Assembly: GCA_017860375.1 (NCBI GenBank) | Contig: JAGDMB010000007.1 | Span: 1-22,908, forward strand | Reading direction: 5' to 3' | DNA: 22,908 bases | From: Bacteroidota bacterium | GTDB lineage: Bacteria > Bacteroidota > Bacteroidia > Bacteroidales > UBA10428 | Shown here: one piece after another, positions 7,216 through 13,900 of the stretch | Numbering within the stretch: the stretch's first letter is position 1 | How the letters are laid out: every line of letters starts with the position of its first letter | Translations under genes and position numbers: made by a program | The notes under the pieces: model-generated | Told to the model about the DNA's origin: nothing | The model's database searches: none | What the model saw: only the letters and a program-made list of their open reading frames with translations

Positions 7216-8868
7216 ATGGCAAATAAAAAGGTAAATGCAGTAATCATTGGTGCCGGAGCAGGCGGGGGCATTGTCGCCAAGGAACTTGCAACAGCCGGAT
7301 TTTCCGTAGTCCTGTTGGAACGAGGCCGGTGGCATACCTTCAACGAGTATAATAACGATGAATTGATCTCGCAGCGCTCCAACGCTTTAACGTGCCCCTT
7401 CGGACCCGATAACGAGAAATACAGGCGTACGGTGCCCGACGGGAAAGGAGGCTGGCGTGTTGTGGTTCCGAATGAATGGCCTTACGGAAACAACGCCGGC
7501 TGTGTGGGAGGCGGAACACTCAGTTATGGCGCCATGGCCTGGCGTTTTATGCCCGAAGACTTCGCAATGAAAAAGACCTATGGACATGTGGAAGGTTCCA
7601 CCCTTGAGGACTGGCCGCTTTCCTATGATGATCTTGAATCCTTTTACGAGAAAGCCGAATACGAAATCGGTGTATCCGGCGATCCCTCTTTGAATCCCTT
7701 TGCACCTGCAAGGCAAAAACCCTACCCCATGCCCCCTTTTCCCTATAACCGCGAAGGGAATATGCTTGAACCCTCCGCCAGGAGGCTTGGATTGCATCCG
7801 TTTCCAATACCCATGCTGCGCAATTCGGTATTTTACCAGGGCCGGTCGCCCTGCATTCATATGCGCACCTGCATCGGGTATGCGTGCCCTGTTAATGCCA
7901 AAGCCGGGAGCCAGAATACTGTCATTCCGGTTGCCCTAAAGACCGGTAACTGTCGGCTTCTGACCAACTGCAAAGTGAGCGAAATCATCATCGATGAAAG
8001 AGGCAGGGCCTCAGGTATCCGGTATTTCGATGCGCAGGATAAAGCAAAAACACAACCGGCTGACCTGGTCATTTTATGTGCCGGGGCGACCGAAACGGCA
8101 CGCCTGTTGCTGAATTCAAAATCGAATCTCTTTCCCAACGGGGCAGCCAATAACAGCGGCTGGGTAGGCCATAATCTGCAGGGCCACGCGTATTGCGGAG
8201 CCATTGGGCTTTTTGGAGAAGAAGTATACGATGATGCAGGTCCGGGTGCCTGCATTGCAATAAATGATTTCAACCATCATAATCCCGGCATCCTGGGAGG
8301 AGGCTTATTAGCCAATGAGTTCATCCGACAGCCTTACCTTTTTACCGGTCTCCGGCCTCCCGGTCATGCAAGGTGGGGAAAAGAGCATAAGGTTTTTCAG
8401 CGGGATTACTTTAAAAAACATATTTCCGTTGTAGGTCCCATTCAGGAGATGCCGGTTTTTACCAATCAGGTGACCATCGATCCGGCCGTCAAAGACTACT
8501 GGGGAATACCCGTCCTGAGAATCTCCGGGTACCGTCACGAGAAGGACCTGGAAGGCTGTGATTTCCTGGCTTCAAAAGCAGAGATGTGGCTACGGGAAAC
8601 CGGTGCCCACACCACCTGGAAAATGATTCCCGGAAAGGAAACCGGGGCCGGGCAGCACCAGGCCGGCACCTGTCGTATGGGAAACGATCCGAAAACATCC
8701 GTTACCAATACGCACGGACAGGCGCACGAAATTGATAATCTTTTTGTTGCCGACGGAAGCCTGCATGTCACGAACGGCGGGTTTAACCCGGTTCTCACCA
8801 TCATGGCACTGGCTTACTGGGTATCCGCCTATATCAAAAAAGAATGGAACGGAACACGATTTAAATAG
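7216..8868 (+). CDS. GMC-family FAD-dependent oxidoreductase (large catalytic subunit)
   Basis: 550 residues. It belongs to the GMC enzymes that oxidise an alcohol group of sugars, sugar acids or glycosides and pass electrons to a cytochrome partner. Seen: dinucleotide-binding motif IGAGAGGGIVAKEL (11-24) with acidic E35 after strand 2; GGGTLSYGAMAWRFMP (98-113), a flavin-contact region; HQAGTCRMG with H481 and GGFNPVLTI with N524, the likely catalytic His/Asn pair; and a C-terminal EIDNLFVADGS (505-515). C213, C219 and C224 (in CIHMRTCIGYACP) fall where FAD-glucose dehydrogenases such as the Burkholderia enzyme hold a 3Fe-4S cluster, so a cluster is likely by analogy. There is no signal peptide; export should depend on the Tat lipoprotein encoded just before it. 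Substrate unknown: gluconate, glucose and glycoside 3-dehydrogenation are all possible for this family. Confidence 0.9.
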   Translation: MANKKVNAVIIGAGAGGGIVAKELATAGFSVVLLERGRWHTFNEYNNDELISQRSNALTCPFGPDNEKYRRTVPDGKGGWRVVVPNEWPYGNNAGCVGGGTLSYGAMAWRFMPEDFAMKKTYGHVEGSTLEDWPLSYDDLESFYEKAEYEIGVSGDPSLNPFAPARQKPYPMPPFPYNREGNMLEPSARRLGLHPFPIPMLRNSVFYQGRSPCIHMRTCIGYACPVNAKAGSQNTVIPVALKTGNCRLLTNCKVSEIIIDERGRASGIRYFDAQDKAKTQPADLVILCAGATETARLLLNSKSNLFPNGAANNSGWVGHNLQGHAYCGAIGLFGEEVYDDAGPGACIAINDFNHHNPGILGGGLLANEFIRQPYLFTGLRPPGHARWGKEHKVFQRDYFKKHISVVGPIQEMPVFTNQVTIDPAVKDYWGIPVLRISGYRHEKDLEGCDFLASKAEMWLRETGAHTTWKMIPGKETGAGQHQAGTCRMGNDPKTSVTNTHGQAHEIDNLFVADGSLHVTNGGFNPVLTIMALAYWVSAYIKKEWNGTRFK

Positions 8869-8886
8869 AGTTACCCTCATACCGGC

Positions 8887-9975
8887 ATGAAAAATCCCAA
8901 ACGCGCGCGAAAGATTTTGTTTATATCCCTGTTGGTATTGATTTCGATACTGGTCATCCTGCAAACTGCAAATGTGGTATGGAACACCACCGATCCTTCC
9001 CGAACATGTGCCTCCTGCCACGAAATCAGGAATTCCTACGAACAATGGACCCTGTCTGCGCATCGTGGATTCGACTGCAAGACTTGTCACGGGACCGCTC
9101 TTAGCAACGGTATGCACAGTCTGAAAGAAAAAGCCTCCATGCTGAGCCGGCATTACAGGGGCAACCCGGTCACCGATATCCGAATGGATGAAAAACAGGT
9201 TGAAAAAATGGTTCCCCTTTGTGCCGGCTGTCATCAAAACGAATTCGCAAAATGGATGACAGGCGGTCATTCCATGCGCTTCTCGGATGTATTCCTGAAC
9301 AAGGAGCAGAACCGAAAAGAGCCGGCAAACGAACATTGCCTGCGCTGTCATGGAATGTTTTATGAAGGCAGCGTCAATGCACTTGTTTTTCCCCTTGATA
9401 CGGCCGGTCCCTGGAAAATCATTTCCCCGGAACACAAATCCCGTTATGCGATTCCATGCCTTGCCTGCCACAGTATTCATACGCCCGGGCAGGTAAGCAA
9501 TCCTCCTGATTATGCCAATCCGGATCAGAAGGCCTATAAACAGCCCCTTCCTTACCCGAAGGCCGGATTTTACGAACCTTATGAAAAAACATTCTTCCGC
9601 GCCGACAGGCTGCCGGCTTTACAAACATGGCAGAAAGACAGGAAGATTTTTGTCACGGAGGATCCCCTCGCGCGCATATGTTCTCAATGCCACGCACCGG
9701 ATGCTTTTCACCAGGCAGGCACCAGTGATGACAAAACCCCGATGGGCGTGCACGAAGGGCTAAGTTGCATGTCCTGCCATCAGCCTCATACCAATGATGC
9801 CATGGGAACATGCAAAAACTGTCACCCGGCATTCTCCAATTGCGGGCAGGATGTCGAAAAGATGAACACAACCTTTTTCAACCCCGACAGTCCGAACGAT
9901 ATTCATACCGTCAGTTGCACCGATTGCCACCCCGGATTCATCCGCACCCCGCCCAAACCCCCTTCAACCAATTGA
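8887..9975 (+). CDS. Membrane-anchored nine-haem c-type cytochrome
   Basis: 362 residues with nine CxxCH motifs, at 41-45, 64-68, 112-116, 151-155, 191-195, 265-269, 294-298, 309-313 and 344-348. One N-terminal membrane helix (about 9-31) preceded by basic residues (KNPKRARK) suggests an uncleaved anchor with the haem part in the periplasm. Extra histidines such as H59, H90, H128, H289 and H301 could be distal ligands. It starts 18 bases after the GMC gene, so it is the probable electron acceptor of the oxidoreductase, taking electrons toward the quinone pool, another periplasmic partner or possibly an outside acceptor. Relatives are multihaem NapC/c554-like proteins, but the motif spacing does not identify one. 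Gluconate-dehydrogenase-type complexes usually pair with a cytochrome carrying one to three haems, so nine is unusual. Maturation needs a c-haem ligation system not in this window. Confidence 0.9.
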   Translation: MKNPKRARKILFISLLVLISILVILQTANVVWNTTDPSRTCASCHEIRNSYEQWTLSAHRGFDCKTCHGTALSNGMHSLKEKASMLSRHYRGNPVTDIRMDEKQVEKMVPLCAGCHQNEFAKWMTGGHSMRFSDVFLNKEQNRKEPANEHCLRCHGMFYEGSVNALVFPLDTAGPWKIISPEHKSRYAIPCLACHSIHTPGQVSNPPDYANPDQKAYKQPLPYPKAGFYEPYEKTFFRADRLPALQTWQKDRKIFVTEDPLARICSQCHAPDAFHQAGTSDDKTPMGVHEGLSCMSCHQPHTNDAMGTCKNCHPAFSNCGQDVEKMNTTFFNPDSPNDIHTVSCTDCHPGFIRTPPKPPSTN

Positions 9976-9979
9976 AAAA

Positions 9980-9991
9980 AAATGTACATTT
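9980..9991. repeat. 12-base perfect palindrome after the cytochrome gene
   Basis: AAATGTACATTT, immediately after the cytochrome stop codon, preceded by a run of A. It is AT-rich, with no loop and no T-run, so it is a poor terminator; it may be a protein-binding site or chance. The gap up to 10104 shows no gene; its right part (10066-10096) is a C/A-rich low-complexity stretch (CTAACTGCCAGCTAC and similar). Confidence 0.2.
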
Positions 9992-10104
9992 ATTCCCGGG
10001 TTTGCAAAAACGGATAGTCAAAACAGGATTATCGAATTCGTTAAGAAGGTATTTTAGATATTGACCACTAACTGCCAGCTACAAACTACTAACTTCTGCA
10101 TTCA

Positions 10105-11763
10105 TTGCCTGAATCCCTTAAAAATATCTTCCTTTTCGACCCGGAGTCCCCGATGATCTTTACCCGCCTGTATTTCTGGGGTTTTTTCCTTATCGTCCTT
10201 CTTTTTTACTCCCTTCTCTATAAGAGAAAAGCCCTCCGCAATTTTTACCTGTTTGCTGTCAGCTATTTCTTCTATTACAAAACCGGCGGATTGTTCGTAT
10301 TTGTTTTGCTTTTCTCCACCCTGGCCGATTACCTTTTAGGGCATGCGATATACAGGGCGAAAAGGACAACCGTAAAGAAATTGTGGCTATCCTTTAGTAT
10401 TCTGATCAGCCTTACCGTGCTGTGTTTTTTTAAATACGATTATTTCTTCACCGATACCATCAACCGCATTTTTCACACCCATTTTGAAGCGGTCACGCAT
10501 GCTGCTTTGTGGTCTAACCATTTGCTGGGAACGCATTTCGATATCAGCCAGATGCTTCCCCCCGTGGGAATTTCGTTCTTCACTTTTCAGACCATGAGTT
10601 ACGTGATCGATTTATACAGGGGCCTTGTAAAGCCTGTTAAGAGCCCCTTTGATTATGCATTTTACGTATCCTTTTTCCCCCAACTGGTATCAGGACCTAT
10701 TGTCAGGGCTTCGGAATTCATTCCCCAGCTGTACAAAGATTATGCGGTAACAGAAGAGGAGTTCGGTCTGGCCATTTATATGATCCTGAAAGGATTGTTC
10801 AAAAAAATGTGTATCGGTGATTATATAGCCGTGAACCTCATTGACCGTGTATTTGCTAATCCTTCTTCTTACACGGGCTTTGAGAACCTTATGGGTTTGT
10901 ATGGGTACTCCCTGCAGGTATATTGTGATTTTTCAGGCTATACCGATATTGCCATCGGCCTGGCATTGCTGATGGGTTTCAAGCTACCACAGAATTTTAA
11001 CTCTCCTTATAAGGCCAGGAACGTGGGTGATTTCTGGAAACGCTGGCATATGTCGCTTTCCTCGTGGCTGAAAGATTATCTTTATATTCCGATGGGCGGA
11101 AACAGGGGAGCTTCTTTTTTCACTTATGTAAGTCTTGCATCGGTTCTGATCTTCATTGTACTTTTATCCGGAAATTTATGGCTTGGATTACTATTTATTC
11201 TTATAGCCATTGTAATCTGGGCGCTCACATTGCTGTTTCCCAATCTCAGACGAACTCTCTCCACAAATGTCAACCTGATGATGACCATGCTCATCGGTGG
11301 CCTTTGGCATGGAGCAAACTGGACTTTCGTTATATGGGGAGGATTAAACGGGTTAGGACTTGTGGTTTACAAATTCTGGCGAAAGATCAGTCCGTATGAG
11401 AAATCAAATCACTGGCTTGCGACGCTGTGGAAGATATTCCTGACGTTTAACTTTATCACCTTCACCCGTATCTGGTTTCGGGGCGAATCCCTGCAGGGGA
11501 CATTTGACCTGCTGAACCAGGTGGGCAGCAACTTCGGTTGGAGTCAGGTCCCGGCAATGGGTTCCGCCTATTGGAAAGTGTTGCTGGTGATGCTGCTGGG
11601 TTTTGTGCTGCACTGGCTGCCCTATGCCACCAAAGACAGGCTGCTGGGCTGGTTTATCAACACCCCTGTGTATGCAAAGATCCTGCTATGCTGCCTGGTG
11701 GTTTTCATTATTTATCAGGCGGTTTCAGCCGACCTGCAACCCTTTATTTATTTTCAGTTTTGA
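10105..11763 (+). CDS. MBOAT-family O-acyltransferase (AlgI-like), probable TTG start
   Basis: 552 residues, about eleven or more membrane segments. Family members move acyl groups, often acetyl, across the membrane onto exported polysaccharides or teichoic acids. Seen: PPVGISFFTFQTMSYVIDLY (152-171), FPQLVSGPIVR (191-201), FWKRWHMSLSSWLKDYLYIP (310-329) and GGLWHGANWTFVIWGGLNG (398-416), whose H402 is in the position of the catalytic histidine. An in-frame stop at 10090-10092 leaves only CTG (10096), TTG (10105) or the ATG at 10153 as starts. The residues between TTG and ATG (LFDPESP) resemble the conserved N-terminus of Bacteroidota MBOAT proteins, so TTG is preferred; ATG 10153 would give 536 residues. 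No SGNH or AlgJ-like partner lies next to it, so its acceptor is unknown; the surrounding glycosyltransferase genes suggest a surface glycan. Confidence 0.85.
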   Translation: MPESLKNIFLFDPESPMIFTRLYFWGFFLIVLLFYSLLYKRKALRNFYLFAVSYFFYYKTGGLFVFVLLFSTLADYLLGHAIYRAKRTTVKKLWLSFSILISLTVLCFFKYDYFFTDTINRIFHTHFEAVTHAALWSNHLLGTHFDISQMLPPVGISFFTFQTMSYVIDLYRGLVKPVKSPFDYAFYVSFFPQLVSGPIVRASEFIPQLYKDYAVTEEEFGLAIYMILKGLFKKMCIGDYIAVNLIDRVFANPSSYTGFENLMGLYGYSLQVYCDFSGYTDIAIGLALLMGFKLPQNFNSPYKARNVGDFWKRWHMSLSSWLKDYLYIPMGGNRGASFFTYVSLASVLIFIVLLSGNLWLGLLFILIAIVIWALTLLFPNLRRTLSTNVNLMMTMLIGGLWHGANWTFVIWGGLNGLGLVVYKFWRKISPYEKSNHWLATLWKIFLTFNFITFTRIWFRGESLQGTFDLLNQVGSNFGWSQVPAMGSAYWKVLLVMLLGFVLHWLPYATKDRLLGWFINTPVYAKILLCCLVVFIIYQAVSADLQPFIYFQF

Positions 11764-11767
11764 TTCA

Positions 11768-11786
11768 AATACCCCGACGGGATATT
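11768..11786 (+). terminator. Possible hairpin terminator after the MBOAT gene
   Basis: AATACCC and GGGATATT pair around CGAC, with one bulged A, five bases after the MBOAT stop, in the 46-base gap between convergent genes. The downstream T-run is weak (CAGTTTTA), so this is a tentative call. Confidence 0.3.
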
Positions 11787-11809
11787 AAGTCAGTTTTAAA
11801 AATATCTTA

Positions 11810-13381
11810 CTATTTAATTTCATTTTTGATTAAAAGGATATCATCTCTACTAATTTTCTGGTCTGTCAACCATTTGTATAGTCCTTCTTCACTATTCTTT
11901 TTAGTGAAGTCTATTAATCCAGAAGGACAATAACTTGAATAACCATTCACAGTATTTATTCCAATTGATTGCGCAACCAACATTATATCAATATTGGGTA
12001 TAAAGCACTCCTGGGTTGTATCCAGATATGCAACAGCTTTGTATTTTTTCAAATCGCATTTTACTAATTCTGTCAATAAAATTTCTTTCCGTTTGACAAG
12101 TGCTGCTTTCTGTTTTCTTGGGACATGTTCCGGAGAAAAAAGGTTATCGGTAAATACAAGCAGAATGAATAGCAGGATATATTTGCTTTTAATTTTTGCA
12201 AGAAAGTATCCCGTAATTATAAGCAAAAGAAAAATTTCAACATTCATAAATCGTGTTAGTACCCTGATATTGCTTATTCCTGGCATTGCAAAAAGTATAG
12301 CATATAATGAATGACCGCTTTTTGTTCTGATATGGAATAAGATAATAATTGCAGAGGTTATGATAATCGCTTTTAGAAGTATTGGTGTTTTGATTTTTTT
12401 ATACCAATTATACATAAAATATAATGGGGAAACGACCATTGTTAAAAATGGAATTATGCCAATAAATAAGTAATGAAGCCACCATATGGGGACTTCGGGT
12501 TTTGCTATTTTAAAAAGGAAACTCCATGTTTTCGAAGATTCATGCGGGAACAAATAAGATTTAATATAGGGTATATTTGGTTCGACTTCAATGTATTGAA
12601 GCGTTCCTACTATCTTTGACATTTTTATATATGGAATAAAGAGCCATAGCAGAGTCAAGGCCGAGAATAAAAATATAATTAAAGTATAGGCTACTCTTTC
12701 TTTCCTAAAATAAAAAAGCAAATCTTTCCATTTTTTGGAAATTAAATAGTAAACCAAAATAAACAATACTGAAAAATAAAAGAGGTAAATACCGGTATAA
12801 AGAACACAATAGAGCTGATATACAATACCGAGACAAAAGATCAAAAAGTACTTAATTGAAGGTGTGTTCAACATTTGGAAAACTGCATAGAAAACAACAG
12901 GAACCATGAATCTAATTATCATTTGCATGTAATTAAGCTGCCCCAGGTTAAAAATTGAAAATGCAAAGATCCAGGCAAGTATTAGAGCAATTTCCGAACG
13001 GCCAAACCATTTTCTGAATACATAATAGCTGCACCAATAATTAAGCGTACAAATGCATACCCACCATAATTGATATGAACTTTCCGGAGAAAATCCAAAA
13101 ATTCGCCAGATAGAATAAAATGGTATGGTCCCTAACATATTATCGGATAAAGCAATTGTATTTTTAAAAGGGTACATAAATCCTGCATCCCAAAAAGAAG
13201 GGTCTTTGCCGGTCAACCAGTAATGAACATTTTCCAGTAAATAATTAATAAATCTGGAATCGCCCAAATCACCTGGTATATATTCAAAATGATATCCCAA
13301 TAATCGAATACAGAAATACCAAATGCCAATAATAAAGGCTATGAAAGGGAAAGTCTTATTTACGATTTGGTTCAATTTCAT
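11810..13381 (-). CDS. Polytopic membrane protein, GT-C glycosyltransferase-like, AT-rich
   Basis: 523 residues with about ten or more membrane segments and no recognised named family. The first outer loop has acidic residues in GDLGDSRFINYLLE (37-50) and then FMYPFKNTIALSDNMLG, a layout seen in GT-C-type glycosyltransferases that use lipid-linked sugars and place acidic residues in the first loop. The C-terminus has a small soluble domain (about 430-523). The start is the ATG at 13381. Base composition differs sharply from most neighbours: the line of 60 bases beginning at 12181 has 14 G+C, against 33 of 60 at 8461. This suggests import or a glycan-locus patch under different pressure. It follows a truncated GT2 gene by 22 bases on the same strand, a common pairing in surface glycan loci. 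Function beyond probable sugar transfer is not known. Confidence 0.65.
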   Translation of the reverse strand: MKLNQIVNKTFPFIAFIIGIWYFCIRLLGYHFEYIPGDLGDSRFINYLLENVHYWLTGKDPSFWDAGFMYPFKNTIALSDNMLGTIPFYSIWRIFGFSPESSYQLWWVCICTLNYWCSYYVFRKWFGRSEIALILAWIFAFSIFNLGQLNYMQMIIRFMVPVVFYAVFQMLNTPSIKYFLIFCLGIVYQLYCVLYTGIYLFYFSVLFILVYYLISKKWKDLLFYFRKERVAYTLIIFLFSALTLLWLFIPYIKMSKIVGTLQYIEVEPNIPYIKSYLFPHESSKTWSFLFKIAKPEVPIWWLHYLFIGIIPFLTMVVSPLYFMYNWYKKIKTPILLKAIIITSAIIILFHIRTKSGHSLYAILFAMPGISNIRVLTRFMNVEIFLLLIITGYFLAKIKSKYILLFILLVFTDNLFSPEHVPRKQKAALVKRKEILLTELVKCDLKKYKAVAYLDTTQECFIPNIDIMLVAQSIGINTVNGYSSYCPSGLIDFTKKNSEEGLYKWLTDQKISRDDILLIKNEIK

Positions 13382-13403
13382 AATTTTCTTTTCCTTCAGT
13401 ACT

Positions 13404-13670
13404 TTACCTATTCATCCAATTCATATCAGCACCTTGTATTCCTCCAAAGAGGGCACTGCCGTATCCCTTTTCCTTAACATGGATTACCCTGCATCCCAAT
13501 GATTCTGCAATAGCTACAGAATTATCACTACTCCCATTGTCCGCGATTATGATTTCACCCGCTACGTTATTTTCTTTAAGAAACTTTGATGCCTTATCAA
13601 TACAACTACCCAATGTTCTTGATTCATTGAGGTATGGCATAACGATCGAAATTTCAATATCTTCCTTCAT
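13404..13670 (-). pseudogene. Truncated GT2 family glycosyltransferase (N-terminal remnant)
   Basis: 88 codons. The start is a clear GT2 nucleotide-sugar-binding half: ISIVMPYLNESRTLGSCIDK (8-27), then AGEIIIADNGSSDNS (37-51) and VKEKGYGSALFGGIQGA (65-81). Full members of this DPM-like family are about 300-380 residues and continue from this point with a DxD (usually GDADDSYD) and later membrane segments. Here the reading frame runs into a few unrelated residues (DMNWMNR) and stops. The missing part is not found downstream, where the next gene starts 22 bases later, so about three quarters of the gene has been lost, with a break near 13425-13432. It cannot be active without the DxD. A promoter-like site still precedes it (13693-13728), so the fragment may remain as a leader for the GT-C-like gene. 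An assembly join is an alternative. Confidence 0.75.
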
Positions 13671-13692
13671 AATCAGCTGTAAAAAGAATTCC

Positions 13693-13728
13693 CAAAACTA
13701 CAAAAAGTAACCATCTTTCTCATTCAAA
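13693..13728 (-). promoter_or_regulatory. Candidate Bacteroidota promoter for the GT2 remnant / GT-C-like gene
   Basis: Read on the minus strand, TTTG (13725-13728) is followed after 24 bases by TAGTTTTG (13693-13700), a full match to the -7 consensus TAnnTTTG. The spacer is a few bases longer than the usual 19-21. The -7 box ends 22 bases before the ATG at 13670. Confidence 0.4.
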
Positions 13729-13844
13729 ACAACGAATTCATTCATGAATCCACCTGAGGAGTTTTATGGCAGATTTATGGCTGCTGTCGAAGGGTTGAAT
13801 TTTCACAACGGACTGATGGTTCCATTCCGACCGCCTGTTCACTT

Positions 13845-13879
13845 CTTGCTATGCATATCATCATAAATTATTATATTTG
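13845..13879 (+). promoter_or_regulatory. Candidate Bacteroidota promoter for the GT-C-like gene at 13901
   Basis: TATATTTG at 13872-13879 is a full match to the -7 consensus TAnnTTTG. A weak -33 box, CTTG at 13845-13848, lies 23 bases upstream. The -7 box ends 21 bases before the ATG at 13901. With the mirrored site at 13693-13728 this makes a divergent promoter pair in the 230-base gap. Confidence 0.45.
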
Positions 13880-13900
13880 AAAAAGTGAATACATTTGTTT

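Noticed and set aside
8590..9480. 296-codon open frame antisense to the GMC and cytochrome genes.
   Set aside because: The plus strand has clear GMC motifs and haem motifs here; the antisense frame shows no domain and crosses two real genes.
9976..10104. Possible tRNA or small RNA in the gap before the MBOAT gene.
   Set aside because: No cloverleaf, no conserved TTCGA-type arm and no strong hairpin could be formed by eye.
13744..13866. 40-codon open frame starting MNPPEEFYGRFMAAVEG in the divergent intergenic gap.
   Set aside because: It faintly recalls part of a larger conserved protein, but the match is from memory only, the frame is short, and the candidate promoter for the next gene overlaps its end. 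It may be a gene remnant; a protein search would decide.
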